58,825 bases of DNA from an uncultured Clostridia bacterium (GCA_944381115.1 CALWJV010000004.1:1-58825); one strand, 5' to 3'; numbered from the stretch's first letter, positions 48,033-58,053 are shown. Notes: a model not told the origin generated them from the letters alone. Made by a program: numbers and translations.

Positions 48033-48122
48033 TTGATCTTTTCCGGATATTTAATAAATCCAATGATCATAAATTACCCACAATTGGATTTTAAATTTAT
48101 AAATTATTACCATGCTCAATTT

Positions 48123-48155
48123 AAATGTGCGGGCGAATAAAACGCCCGCACATTT
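48123..48155 (+). terminator. Rho-independent terminator of hsp20
   Basis: A 13-bp stem, AAATGTGCGGGCG with CGCCCGCACATTT, followed by T-rich sequence. Confidence 0.92.
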
Positions 48156-48336
48156 TTTATTCTATTCAAACCCGGAATTAAAAAGATAGTCTTATGTTTG
48201 TTATGTCCGAGAAAATTTTTTAATTCAGATAAATTAAACGTTAATTCACGGTATTATTTTTAATTTGTTTATATCAGACTAATATTTTAAAAATATGTGG
48301 TTTTGTTTAAAAAGTTCTATTGTTAACAATATACGA

Positions 48337-48366
48337 TTGAAATTAAAAAATAATGTATGATATAAT
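48337..48366 (+). promoter_or_regulatory. Promoter of the broken Zn-alcohol dehydrogenase
   Basis: TTGAAA (48337-48342) and TATAAT (48361-48366) with an 18-bp spacer. The palindrome ATTGTTAACAAT at 48319-48330 lies just upstream. Confidence 0.6.
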
Positions 48367-48404
48367 ATTTAAATAACTACCGTATCAAAGGAGTTGTTAT
48401 TGTT

Positions 48405-49433
48405 ATGTTAGCAACACATACGTTGAAAAAGGAAAATTTGAACTTATAGAGAAAAAAAGTATGTTTTAAAATACAGCCGTGATGCAATTGTACGGGTTAC
48501 GCTGTCGAGTATTTGCACAAATGATCTCCATATTAAGTACGGTTCCTAAGGCTGTACCGGAAATCACTTTAGGTCATGAAATTATCGAAGTTATTGAGAA
48601 CATTAGATGCGATGTCAAAACTGTAAAACCCGGAGACAGAGTTGCGGTCAATGCGGAAACTTACTGCGGCAAGTGCTTTTTTGTAAAAAAGGATTTGTCA
48701 ACAACTGTACTGATGAGAACGGCGGTTGGTCACTTTGTTGTCGGATTTTCGGAGGTTTAGTCCAATATGTTCGTATTCTATATGCCGATCAAGGACTTGC
48801 AATAATTTCGGAGAATGTATCAGATTAGCAGGTTCTTTTTGTTGGTTATATACCGGCGACCGGATTTTGGGCAGCGCGTATTTCAGAGATCACATGTGAT
48901 GATATAGTCATGATTATCGTAGCAGGACCTACCGGGATCTGTACACTTTTATGCGTTATGCTTAAAGATTATAAACGAATCATAGTTTGTGAAAGTGATG
49001 AGTACCGGCGCAAGTTTGTATTATCTCACTACCCTGGTGTGCTTGTGATCATCAGAAAACGTTTATGACTTTGTTAAAGAAAACAGTGACCACGGAGGCG
49101 CAGATGCGGTTATTGAGGTTGTAGGTTCGAAAGAAACTTTCAAGATGGCGTGGTAATGAGCAAGACCGAACGCGACAGTAACGATAGTCGCAATGAATGT
49201 ATGAAGAAGCGCAGATCTTACCTCTGACTGATATGTACGGAAAAAATCTTGTTTTCAAGACCGTAGGTGTTGATGGATGTGAATGCCGTAAAGTACTAGA
49301 TCTGATTGCGCAAGGCAGGATTGATATAACTCCGTTGATTACGCATGGATTCGGCTTTGCCGAGATCGACAAGTCGTATGATTTATTTGAGAACAGGCAG
49401 GATCATATGATCAATATGGCAAATAAAAATTAA
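48405..49433 (+). pseudogene. Zinc-dependent (medium-chain) alcohol dehydrogenase, several frameshifts
   Basis: Pieces of one MDR dehydrogenase appear in order across three frames. N-terminus: GKFELIEKK, then VRVTLSSICTNDLHIKYGS followed by a stop. Zinc region: PEITLGHEIIEVIE, VKPGDRVAVNAETYCGKCFF, NCTDENGG. Cofactor domain: VGYIPATGFWAARISEI, IVAGPTGICTLLCVMLK. C-terminus: VKENSDHGGADAVIEVVG, MYGKNLVFKTVGVDG and DITPLITHGFGFAEIDKSYDLFENR. At least five frame changes or stops and some lost bases separate them, so no full product can be made. The promoter and an AAAGGAG site are still present. It was probably an alcohol or butanediol dehydrogenase. Confidence 0.85.
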
Positions 49434-49461
49434 AAACAGATGAAGAGTAAAGGATAAAAAA

Positions 49462-49956
49462 ATGAAAAGTGTATATATTGTAGGCGGACCCATGGGAGTC
49501 GGGAAAACCGCTGTATGTCAAGAACTGAAAAAAAGATTGCCTGCTGCGGTATTCCTTGATGGTGATTGGTGTTGGGACAGCAGTCCGTTTGTTGTAAATG
49601 AAGAAACTAAAAACATGGTTATTCAAAACATTACTTTTTTGCTTGACCGGTTTATACATTGTTCTGTTTATCAAAACATTATTTTTTGCTGGGTTATGCA
49701 CGAACAAAATATCATTGACACGCTGGTCGGTAAGATTGATACAAGTAACTGTAAAGTAAAAACAATCTCGCTTGTTTGTGATGAAACAACATTAAAAAAA
49801 AGATTACAAGGAGACGTGGACAGCAAAATACGTACAGAAGATGTTATTGAAAGAAGTATTGCAAGAATACCGTTGTACAGAGAATTAAATACAATAAAAA
49901 TTGATACAACAGGAAAAAGTATAGATCAAATATGCAATGAAATAATGAATTTGTAA
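49462..49956 (+). CDS. P-loop nucleotide kinase-like protein
   Basis: A 164-residue P-loop protein with Walker A GPMGVGKT (residues 9-16) directly after a hydrophobic first strand. FLDGDWCWDSSPF near residue 30 follows, a D-x-D-W segment seen in AAA_33/zeta-toxin-like and shikimate-kinase-like small kinases. Near residue 115 there is an LID-type LKKRLQGDVDSKIRTEDVIERS. It probably phosphorylates a small molecule or nucleotide; the substrate is unknown. An AAAGGAT ribosome site precedes ATG. The frame is intact although it sits between broken genes. Confidence 0.75.
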   Translation: MKSVYIVGGPMGVGKTAVCQELKKRLPAAVFLDGDWCWDSSPFVVNEETKNMVIQNITFLLDRFIHCSVYQNIIFCWVMHEQNIIDTLVGKIDTSNCKVKTISLVCDETTLKKRLQGDVDSKIRTEDVIERSIARIPLYRELNTIKIDTTGKSIDQICNEIMNL

Positions 49957-50114
49957 ATACGATTTTATTGAAAATTCAAAAGTTGTTGACATATATTCTG
50001 AAAAATTTATCTTATATATTTTCAGAAGACGATAAAAAACGTATAAGTCAGTCATTTGCATATGGAACTATATGTGTATTTATAAGAAAATGTATGGAGC
50101 AGATTAAGAAAAAC

Positions 50115-50146
50115 GGGGCATCGCATAAAATTTTTTGCGATGCCCC
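50115..50146 (-). terminator. Terminator of the Fe-alcohol dehydrogenase
   Basis: An 11-bp stem, GGGGCATCGCA with TGCGATGCCCC. On the minus strand it is followed by GTTTTTC. Confidence 0.85.
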
Positions 50147-50185
50147 ATGAATTTTATTTAGTATGTATATCGATCATATCGTTTA

Positions 50186-51403
50186 TCAGAAATCGACCTC
50201 TGTATCATAATAGCAACACTTGAGAAGTTTTTCCATTTCTTCTACAGAAGGCTGACGGGGATTGGAGCCAGTACATGCGTCCGAAATTGCATTGACGGCA
50301 ATATCATGGACTCTTTCAAGGAAGATTTTTTCGGGAACAAAACCGTTTTCTACAGGATAACTATCTGCTCCGTAATTTTTTATGCACTGCGGAATGTTGA
50401 GTTGAGAATTCATTCCTCTGAGATATTCGATTAAAAGTTTTATTTTTTCGTCAACAGTATTACCTCCGAGTTCAATAAAATCGGCAATTTGCGCATAACG
50501 TTCTGCTACAGCAGCATTTTTTGCATTAAATGCTATTACCTTCGGAAGGTACATTGCATTTGCGGCACCATGTATAATGTGTGCACCGTAATCAGAAAAT
50601 GCAGCACCGGTCTTATGAGCCATTGAGTGTACAATTCCAAGAAGGGCATTTGAAAATGCCATTCCTGCCAAGCACTGAGCATTGTGCATATTTGATCTTT
50701 TTTCTGTATCCCCGTTGTAAGAGCCTACAAGGGCGGATTTGATCATTTTGATCGCATGAAGGGCAAGTGGATCTGTAAAGTCACAGTGAGCAGTGGATAC
50801 ATATGCTTCGACTGCGTGTGTCATTGCGTCCATTCCGGTGTGTGCCACAAGTTTTTTAGGCATTGTCTGAGCAAGGTCCGGATCGACAATTGCTATGTCA
50901 GGTGTGATCTCAAAGTCTGCAAGCGGATATTTTATACCCTTTGCATTATCAGTTATAACAGAGAAAGCCGTGACTTCTGTTGCAGTTCCGGAAGTGGAAG
51001 AGATTGCACAGAATTTTGCTTTTGTACGAAGTTTCGGAAGCCCAAAAACCTTGCACATATCTTCAAATGTAACCTCAGGATATTCGTATTTTATCCACAT
51101 TGCTTTTGCAGCATCAATAGGTGAACCTCCGCCCATTGCCACGATCCAGTCGGGCTGAAATTCAGACATAACTTCAGCGCCTCTCATAACTGTTTCTACT
51201 GAAGGGTCAGATTCGATCCCTTCAAATATCTTGACTTCCATGCCTGCCTCTTTGAGGTACGAGACAGCCTTGTCAAGAAAACCGAATTTTTTCATTGATC
51301 CTCCGCCGACGCATACTATTGCACGATTTCCGGTCAATATTTTGAGCGCTTCAAGTGCTCCTTTTCCATGATACAAATCTCTTGGTAATGTAAATCTTGC
51401 CAT
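50186..51403 (-). CDS. Iron-containing alcohol dehydrogenase
   Basis: A 405-residue group III dehydrogenase that interconverts aldehydes and alcohols with NAD(P)H during fermentation. Visible are the nucleotide motif WIVAMGGGSPIDAAKAMW near residue 90, SSTSGTATEVTAFSVI near 145, and the Fe ligands in AHTGMDAMTHAVEAY (Asp and His near 195-199), HSMAHKTGAAF (His near 265) and HGAANA (His near 278). This arrangement is close to the ADH half of AdhE. An AAAGGAGA ribosome site is present. The gene is intact, whereas a second Fe-ADH at 55.6-56.8 kb is frameshifted. Confidence 0.94.
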   Translation of the reverse strand: MARFTLPRDLYHGKGALEALKILTGNRAIVCVGGGSMKKFGFLDKAVSYLKEAGMEVKIFEGIESDPSVETVMRGAEVMSEFQPDWIVAMGGGSPIDAAKAMWIKYEYPEVTFEDMCKVFGLPKLRTKAKFCAISSTSGTATEVTAFSVITDNAKGIKYPLADFEITPDIAIVDPDLAQTMPKKLVAHTGMDAMTHAVEAYVSTAHCDFTDPLALHAIKMIKSALVGSYNGDTEKRSNMHNAQCLAGMAFSNALLGIVHSMAHKTGAAFSDYGAHIIHGAANAMYLPKVIAFNAKNAAVAERYAQIADFIELGGNTVDEKIKLLIEYLRGMNSQLNIPQCIKNYGADSYPVENGFVPEKIFLERVHDIAVNAISDACTGSNPRQPSVEEMEKLLKCCYYDTEVDF

Positions 51404-51688
51404 ATGAGTGTCTCCTTTTATTTAATATTTTTTAAATAAAAATTTTTTGTAAGTTACGGTATATAATATTTTCCGTACAACCTAATTGTAATTTTTAATT
51501 GCGAATTTGGTCGGACATAACGTTGTATTTTGTGTGAAATTATTGTTAATTTATAAACAATTCGTACTTGGCAGTAAAAATTTTATGTTTCGGGCAACGA
51601 TACTCGACTTTCACAGAGCATATAACTATAACATACGCAAACAGATAAAAATTAATTTATACTTAAAAAGTAATTTGCTTATGTAATA

Positions 51689-52085
51689 TGTAAATAGAAG
51701 AAAAAGAAAAATTTGATTGTCTTGCAGTACTGTATACCGATCACCTTTCGATAAAATTCGCCAATATTATCAAAAAACATACAGATTGATGTTTTGAGGT
51801 AATATTTGTTGGAGAAAAGCAGTATTTTGTTTATTTTAATTATAAAGTAATTGCATACAGTAATTTGGCTTTAAAAATTAAGGAATACGGATTTTTTGAA
51901 ATATCTGTTGAAAAACTTTACTTAGAATTTACCATTGTTCAAGTGAAAAAATATTTATGTTTTTTAATGAAAACACATCTAAAACTGACGAAACATCAGT
52001 GACGCTTCATTGTTGCGGTGAATATGTTAACTTTTACCTTGTAGCAGGTAAAATCATAAAAGGTATAACAGAAAAATATTGTTAA
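51689..52085 (+). pseudogene. Degraded ORF of unknown family
   Basis: One frame reads IEEKEKFDCLAVLYTDHLSI, then meets a TGA near 51787, and continues as CFEVIFVGEKQYFVYFNYK and EYGFFEISVEKLYLEF to about 52000. A shift then gives DETSVTLHCCGEYVNFYL to a stop at 52085. Together this would be a protein of about 130 residues. I do not recognise it. The rest of 51404-52300 is AT-rich and shows no other gene. Confidence 0.35.
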
Positions 52086-52309
52086 AACTGAAATAATATA
52101 AGTTAATAATGGTGATATTTTCATTGACCGAGCACAATATTACAGTCGATGACACGAATAATGAATATATTACAAAAAACTCAGTATAAATTAAAGGTTG
52201 GAGATCTCTGACCCCGAAAATTCAGGTGAATACAGAAAAATGGGAAAATTCAAAGAGTTTTTAAATATTACATTACCGCAATTTATATCTAATTTTTCCG
52301 TGAAATGTT

Positions 52310-53135
52310 ATACAGATTTGACTTTGAATTTTACGGTCCAAACAGGAAAGACGGAAAGGTCATGCTTTTCAACAGATATGTCCTCAAAAGAAATTTTTGC
52401 ATCTACGCTGTTGAAAACCTTTCCATACGTACCGGCTAGATATTGTATGTCTTTTGTTGTCCGTCATAAATAAACTCGCTACTGTAATTCCATGTTGCCG
52501 AGCCAACATATAGTTAAACCTTTTTAATTTTCCATGTCTTTGTGAGTTCGACCGTATTGTTTACAAGTTTAATATTTGTTTTATAAAATGTAAAGGTTGC
52601 ATTTAAAGTATATTTGCCTGCATTTGTTTGATTTGTTTGATTCATATGCTGAAGTTACGCTGACGGGGATGTTGCATTATACTTTATATTCCGTTTCGCT
52701 GTAATTAAATTTGACATTACTCCACGAAACATTGCACATGTCTATTTGTGATTTGTTTATGATCAATTTCAGTCCGACGTTATAATTTTTATATGTTACA
52801 TTAATATCTTACCATTGTAAATTTGCATTAAGATTTTCTGGAAGCCCTGTAACGGAATATCCACCGATTTCAAAATTCAAGGGTTGTGAAGTAGCATCAT
52901 CATAACTAAGTTGGACTGATATATTGGAATGTACTGCATCCTCAGGAGTCTGATAATCACCATATGTGATTTCAATTGTATTATTGTTTTCGCTAATATC
53001 AGATCCGTTCAACGAAATTTTTATTCCTGTTTCCTGAATATCGCCTTAATCTGAACTGTAGCAAGAACTTATAAATATCACACAAGATGTAAACAAAGCA
53101 ATAGTTAAAGTGATCGTCAATAATTTTCTTTTCAT
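52310..53135 (-). pseudogene. Lipoprotein with Ig-like (YDG/MBG-type) repeats, several stops
   Basis: The reading begins at an ATG at 53135 with AGAGGA upstream. It encodes a signal peptide KRKLLTITLTIALFTSCVIF with lipobox ISSC. Codon 30 is a TAA, after which the same frame continues open through GIKISLNGSDISENNNTIEI to QW and another TAA at 52809. Further segments include CNVSWSNVKFNYSETEYKV and WNYSSEFIYDGQQKTY, resembling the F-x-Y-D-G strand of bacterial YDG/MBG surface repeats, then LAGTYGKVFNSVDAKISFED in another frame. It was probably a cell-surface adhesin or polysaccharide-associated protein. The repeat assignment is tentative. Confidence 0.55.
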
Positions 53136-53477
53136 AAATCCTCTTTTTTGAAAACGCAATGAATATTTAAGAACGTTTTTTTAAAGGATTATATAAGTAA
53201 TGACGAATATCACTGAAAAAAACTCCATCTGATAAACAGACAAAATTTTAGCAGTATAATGACCAAGATATGTAAGCCGGAGTAGGTTATGTAAAACAAA
53301 TTTCGCAGAACTATGATAAAGTATGTACATCCAAACAATTGACGGTAAGCATAATGCCAAGAACATTTATGCATAGACTGGTAATGAATGTGGAAAAAGA
53401 TAGTGCAAAAATTAAGGTTTATACGAATGTAATGGAGTGAAAAACGGGTATCTAAGAGGCTGTTTAAATAAAAACAG
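53136..53477. other. Non-coding interval with no recognised gene
   Basis: AT-rich sequence between the broken lipoprotein and the glycosidase promoter. A 28-codon frame at about 53354-53440 (starting MPRTFMHRLVMNVEKDS) has no ribosome site and no recognised relative. I see nothing else. Confidence 0.5.
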
Positions 53478-53506
53478 TTGACTTTTAAACGTGTCAATGG
53501 TATAAT
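53478..53506 (+). promoter_or_regulatory. Promoter of the glycosidase gene
   Basis: TTGACT (53478-53483) and TATAAT (53501-53506) with a 17-bp spacer. TTGAC and GTCAA (53493-53497) form an inverted repeat across the -35 and spacer that could be an operator. Confidence 0.7.
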
Positions 53507-53551
53507 GAAGTCGAAATAGAAATATATGATTACATATTAAGGAGAGAAAAT

Positions 53552-55339
53552 ATGAAGACCGAGTACATAAATGGAAAAATCGCTGTAACGGGAATTCTTT
53601 CAGATGAGGTAGAATATGATGTGACCTCTTATAGCATTGCAGCGAGGTTTGACGGTAAGGGTGGAATTAATTATTTTTCGGCCTTTGACGACAAAATCTA
53701 TTTTGATCAGGAATCTGCGTTAAATATTTACATTGATGGGGAACGGATTCCGGTATATACGCCCAAGACCGTGTCAATGATCGGAAGGATGCAGACGGTC
53801 TTCTTTGAAACTGAAAAAGCGACAGTCAGGATTGAACTTTTTACGGAGAAATCGAGTTCTGCTGTTTTTCACAGCGTTTTTGTGAAAGCAAAGAAGGATA
53901 AAGTTGACGTTCGTGTTGCGTACTATCTTCGTACTGCACTGAATGACAGTGCAGCGGCATCGGAGGACGGATATACTTGCAGGTGTGATAAGTCGCGATT
54001 TTCTCTGGGAGCAGATAAGCCCGTGCACTGTGTTGGCGTGAATGAAATGGTGCTATTTGAACAATCAAAATGCATGGAATACACCGTTCGAATGGCATAC
54101 GGATTTACGCTTACCGATCCAAAATCGGCGGTAGCAGATTTTGACCGCGCACGTGAAACGGTATTGAATGAGATTGCGTCTGTAAAACTCCCGTCGTCGA
54201 TCAAAACAGAGCGCGAACGCGCAATCTATCTTTCTGCGTATTTTTGCGCGCTGGAAAACTATATTGAAAAAGATGACTTTAAGTGCTTCCTTGCAGGATG
54301 CCGATATGTCATACCTCTGCGTACCTACTTCCGTGACTCCTATTTTACCGTTCTGGCTATGTATAACGGAAATACCGAAAAAGTACGCAATCAGATCCTT
54401 ACACTCGCAAGCGGAGTAGAGAAGGACGGTAATTGCCCGTCTGCGGTCCGCCGCGACCGCAGTGCACATTGGGGAGGACATTATGACAGCCCTTCCATGT
54501 TTTGCATCATGTTATATGACTATGTAAACAATACCGGGGACATGAGCATTTTGGATGAAACAGTTAACGGTGTTACTGTATTGAAAAAAGCCGTATTTAT
54601 TTTGAACTGTATGATGCAGCGCACTGATTCGACCGGTTTACTTGTAAAAAAAGGACCTTATAACAGGCGGGACTGGGCGGACGAAGTCAACCGAAACGGT
54701 TATGTTACCTATGACGAGATCCTGTATGCCCGGGCACTTTACTGTATGTCGGTGCTTTGCGCAGATAAGGACAAAAACTTATCTAAGAAATATGCTGATT
54801 TATTTGTAAAAGTCAAACAGTCGATCAACGATATTTTGTGGGACGAGAAACTCGGATATTATGTCAATTTCAAGGACGGAAAATATATTGAGAATAATCT
54901 GTCGATTGACACCGTCCTTGCTGTCTTGTTTGGAATTGCAGAAGGGGATCGTGCAAAACGCCTCGTAAAGCAGATGGAAGCAATACTTGAAAGCAGAAAT
55001 CATCCGGAGTTGAGTGATTTCGGAGTGATGTGCGTCTACCCGCTGTATAAAGATGCTGAGAGCGCCCAGAACAAATCAGCGCGACCCTTTGATTATCACA
55101 ACGGTTCGGAATGGCCTTATTGGTCAGCAATGTATGCTTATGCGAAAAGACTCTGTGGCATGGATTCCGATTATGCGCTGACAAGGTGGTTCGATGTAAA
55201 TATTGAGAATGGAAATTACACACCGGTGGAATACCATTCCCCATACTGTAAGATAGGGTCAAGTTTGCAGGCATGGAGCAGTGCAGTGGCATTTGTGTAT
55301 TTTGACTCCGATTGCACTTTTTTTAAAAACAAACTTTAA
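53552..55339 (+). CDS. Six-hairpin (alpha/alpha)6-barrel glycoside hydrolase
   Basis: A 595-residue protein with an N-terminal beta-sandwich (about residues 1-215) and an (alpha/alpha)6 barrel, as in amylo-1,6-glucosidase and related six-hairpin glycosidases. The barrel shows CRYVIPLRTYFRDSYFTVLAMYNGN near 250, with the RDS motif. NCPSAVRRDRSAHWGGHYDSPSMFCIMLYDYVNNTGD near 295-330, YNRRDWADEVNRNGYVTYDEILYARAL near 370 and RPFDYHNGSEWPYWSAMYAYA near 510 follow; the Asp and Glu in RDWADE and HNGSEWPYW are catalytic candidates. There is no signal peptide, so it is intracellular. The exact GH family is not determined. An AAGGAG site and its own promoter are present. Confidence 0.8.
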   Translation: MKTEYINGKIAVTGILSDEVEYDVTSYSIAARFDGKGGINYFSAFDDKIYFDQESALNIYIDGERIPVYTPKTVSMIGRMQTVFFETEKATVRIELFTEKSSSAVFHSVFVKAKKDKVDVRVAYYLRTALNDSAAASEDGYTCRCDKSRFSLGADKPVHCVGVNEMVLFEQSKCMEYTVRMAYGFTLTDPKSAVADFDRARETVLNEIASVKLPSSIKTERERAIYLSAYFCALENYIEKDDFKCFLAGCRYVIPLRTYFRDSYFTVLAMYNGNTEKVRNQILTLASGVEKDGNCPSAVRRDRSAHWGGHYDSPSMFCIMLYDYVNNTGDMSILDETVNGVTVLKKAVFILNCMMQRTDSTGLLVKKGPYNRRDWADEVNRNGYVTYDEILYARALYCMSVLCADKDKNLSKKYADLFVKVKQSINDILWDEKLGYYVNFKDGKYIENNLSIDTVLAVLFGIAEGDRAKRLVKQMEAILESRNHPELSDFGVMCVYPLYKDAESAQNKSARPFDYHNGSEWPYWSAMYAYAKRLCGMDSDYALTRWFDVNIENGNYTPVEYHSPYCKIGSSLQAWSSAVAFVYFDSDCTFFKNKL

Positions 55340-55395
55340 TACTGATAAGTTTATTTTTTTTAACATCAAAATATACTCCGTAACAAATAAAGAAA

Positions 55396-55428
55396 AGGCT
55401 CCGGCGAGATTTTATAAAGCCGGAGCCT
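55396..55428. terminator. Rho-independent terminator
   Basis: AGGCTCCGGC and GCCGGAGCCT form a 10-bp stem with a 13-nt loop. The T-rich tail is on the minus strand, so it mainly serves the Fe-ADH operon. Confidence 0.8.
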
Positions 55429-55565
55429 AACTGTTGTTATAAAAACATTTTTCAAGTTTTTTGAAAAAAGAGCCGAGAATCATTATAAACATTGGGTTTT
55501 CTTTCGTCTGTGGTCAGCTATTATGTTCAAAATCCTTCTGCAAGATTTGATAAATGGACGCAAAG

Positions 55566-56752
55566 TCAAAAATCAAGCTGTAACATACACATTTTATAGA
55601 TTTTTTCAAGATCTTCAGCATATAGCGTCTTTATGCCGCTTATTGCCCCTCCTCCGCAGGCGTGTTCTGCCATGGCCTTGAAGTGAGTTTCGTCTATGCC
55701 GAGGTCGGAAAGATTTGCTTTGAGTCCGAGTGTTTGGAAACAGAATTTTTCCAGCTCTTTAATTGCCGCCTTTGCGCCTTCCATAGCCGACATATCTTCT
55801 GATACTCCGAATATCTTTGCTCCAAAACGATGAATTGCAGGCGCTGTTTCTTCATCTAAGATATATTTAAGCCAACGGGGTGTTACAATTGCAAGACCGT
55901 GCCCGTGAGTTATGTCGTAGTAGGCGGAGAGTTTATGCTCCATGAGGTGGCAGGCACAGCCGTGAACGGTACTTCCGTCGGTTACTCCGTTGAGAGCCAT
56001 TGACGACGCCCACATCAGATTTGCCCTTGCCTCGTAATTGTCAGGCTCCTTCATTGCAACGGGTGCCCACTTTACAACTGCACGCATTACTGCCTCCTGG
56101 AATTCGAGGATGAGGTCGAATGTCGCATCTCCCGCAAAGTAATAGTTATCTATTATATGATTGAAGATATCGAATGCACCGCATGCCGTCTGATATTCGG
56201 GAAGAGAATAGCTGAATTGTGGATTTTCAAAAGCTGCTTTGGGAATGAGTACGGTACCGCCCAAACCTATTTTTTCGTTGGTGTCCATATTTGAAATAAC
56301 TGCCCAGGCATCCATCTCTGAACCCGTTGCGGCGTTCGTAAGTACCGCAATGACGGGAAGAGCCCCCATAACCCACACATGATTTGAAACGAGTGGCCAC
56401 ACATCTCCGTCTTTTGTAACTGCCGCAGCAGCAACTCCCTTAGCGCAATCTATTGTAGAACCACCGCCGACGGCAAGCACTACGTCGATATTTTCCTTTT
56501 TGCAGATAGCCACACCCTTATTTGCCGTGGTGTGGCGGGGATTGGGCTCTACGCCTGAAAGTTCAAAGAGCTGCATGTCTGCTTCCCTGACAGCCGATAA
56601 AATCTTTTCATACAGTCCGTTTTTCTTTATCGAACCGCCACCGTATACCAAAAGCACCTTTTCACCATATTTTTAAGTTCTTGCGCAAGATTGTCCAGCG
56701 CCGTTTTTCCGAAATATACCCTATCGGGATTATAAAAAATAAAATCGTTCAT
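55566..56752 (-). pseudogene. Iron-containing alcohol dehydrogenase (BdhA/YqhD type), frameshifted
   Basis: An intact-looking start at 56752 (ATG with GAGGTG upstream) encodes NDFIFYNPDRVYFGKTALDNLAQELK. The frame then breaks in a run of five A residues (plus-strand T at 56670-56674), and the product would terminate early. One more A restores KYGEKVLLVYGGGSIKKNGLYE and 360 further residues with AVGGGSTIDCAKG, NAATGSEMDAWAV, a Fe-ligand region FDIFNHIID, CHLMEHKLSAYYDITHGHG and more. The enzyme type is NADPH-dependent butanol/aldehyde reductase. A single-base error in sequencing cannot be excluded for this one break. Confidence 0.85.
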
Positions 56753-56777
56753 TTTTTCACCTCATTAAAATTTAATT

Positions 56778-57298
56778 TTATATTGATTTTCCGAGCTCAT
56801 ATGCTTCAGTCAATGCTTTATGCCCCGCTATATCGCTAGGGTTGAGACGGTGCCTGCAAACTTCGCTTTCGTAAAACAACTTGACCAGCCGTGTATGTCT
56901 GATTTGCAGCCGCTTGCTGTATCTTCTTCATCTTCAGCCGCCGTTACAAGCAGATAAATCTGACGGAATTTATAATCGCACACATAAAGGCTGTTGGCAC
57001 GGTCAAGCATTGTCTTTAGCTGACCGCATATACTGTAGTAATATACGGGTGTAGCGAATACGACTACGTCTGAATTTTTCATTTTCTCGGTGATTAAAAC
57101 GGCGTCGTCATTTATAACGCACCTTTGAATTTTCTGACAAGCAAGACAGCCCCTGCAAAAAGAGATATTGCAGTCCACAAGATATATTGTTTCTACTTCG
57201 TTGCCGCATTCGGCGGCGCCCCTTGCAAATTGCGCCGAAAGCTCACACGAATTGCCGTTTTTTCTGAAACTTGAAGAAATTATCAATACCTTTTTCAT
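56778..57298 (-). pseudogene. NADPH-dependent FMN reductase / flavodoxin-like protein, frameshifted C-terminus
   Basis: The frame from ATG at 57298 (AAGGAG 8 nt upstream) gives a flavodoxin-like fold: KKVLIISSSFRKNGNSCELS for FMN phosphate binding, VDCNISFCRGCLACQK with the cysteine pair of the iron-sulfur flavoprotein/Isf-like reductases, and VVVFATPVYYYSICGQLKTMLDR. The frame ends early at 56828 after KFAGTVSTLAI. Another frame continues with NPSDIAGHKALTEAYELGKSI, the normal family end, to 56778. Several bases seem to be missing between the two, so this is more than a homopolymer slip. It lies upstream of the broken Fe-ADH in the same direction. Confidence 0.8.
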
Positions 57299-57312
57299 GT
57301 TATGCACTCCTT

Positions 57313-57741
57313 TTAATTCAACGATAATGTTATAGTTACATTTCCGTTGCCGAAAATTTCTTTAAGTTGCTGCACTGAGACGTTTCTTATTTTTCCCAGC
57401 CTGGTGTAAGACCAAGAATTCGTACCATAAAAAGGACGATTTGATTGTTCCCGTATAATATTACATCGCCCGGTTGGGTGCTTATTTGTGTATGATTCGT
57501 AGGCAAAGTATGTCCAAGATTTCCTACTTTTTCAAAACCACCGTAATCACTCGCATTGTAGATGATATCTTCTCGTTTAAGAATTTCTATCAATGCTGTG
57601 ACCGATGAATTATCCGCAAGGGCTACTTCTAATTTGTATACTGTGTGTGCTTGGCGAAATATTTTCGTTCGGTGTTCTATAACACCCGACAAAAAATACC
57701 ACAATCATTAAAATAAGTAAAGATATTGCTGTATTTTTCAT
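57313..57741 (-). pseudogene. Lipoprotein with cyclophilin-like domain, two frameshifts
   Basis: The start at 57741 (AGGAG 7 nt upstream) gives a signal peptide with lipobox FFVGC. The frame is lost near 57640. A second frame carries the cyclophilin-like core LEVALADNSSVTALIEILK, NASDYGGFEKVGNLGHTLPTN and STQPGDVILYGNNQIVLF. A slip in a T-run near 57430 then returns the reading to the first frame, FYGTNSWSYTRLGKIRNVS, to a stop at 57313. The domain is the bacterial cyclophilin-like type found beside flavodoxins and aldo/keto or Fe-ADH genes. The two shifts cancel, so the ends are in phase. Confidence 0.75.
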
Positions 57742-57816
57742 CTTAAATCTCCTAATTGCATCTACTATTCTAAAATAACGCTGATTTTATCGAACAGAAT
57801 TTTTGTTTTGTCGCTC

Positions 57817-58053
57817 CTAATCGTTATTTCTTATTTTATGTACGAAATAATCAAGACAAGAAATCTTTTTTTCTCCTGCATGAACATCCCCAAGAAGTTT
57901 CTTTCGGTGTTTTGCCAAAAGTTGTAGTTGTCCTTTTCGGTCGCCTTGTGTATTCATTTTTATAAAGCACGCAATTTCTTCCTCATTGCATCCCGCATCG
58001 TAAAGATTTTCTGTCAATGCTATATTTTTGGTTTTATCATCAGAAATTATCAT
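57817..58053 (-). CDS. Small conserved-looking protein, function unknown
   Basis: A 78-residue charged, helical protein with an AGGAG site 8 nt before the ATG at 58053; the frame is open further upstream, but without a site. Features are NIALTENLYDAGCNEEEIACFI followed by GQLQLLAKHRKKLLGDVHAGEKK and a C-terminal YFVHKIR. I recall similar small proteins beside LysR-flavodoxin gene groups in Clostridia, but no function. It would be the first gene of the operon that runs to the Fe-ADH, and the only unbroken one. Confidence 0.6.
   Translation of the reverse strand: MIISDDKTKNIALTENLYDAGCNEEEIACFIKMNTQGDRKGQLQLLAKHRKKLLGDVHAGEKKISCLDYFVHKIRNND

Noticed and set aside
52198..52473. A 91-codon plus-strand frame beginning at TTG
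   Set aside because: No ribosome site, and the opposite strand explains the sequence better as the 3' part of the broken Ig-like lipoprotein.
53210..53497. A 95-codon minus-strand frame upstream of the glycosidase
   Set aside because: Its composition (Tyr, Leu, Cys, His-rich) looks like antisense noise, it has no ribosome site, and it overlaps the glycosidase promoter.
56570..57741. Programmed frameshifting as an explanation for the broken redox operon
   Set aside because: The slip sites are simple A or T runs without a stimulatory structure, and neighbouring genes carry stops and deletions, so decay or base-calling error fits better.
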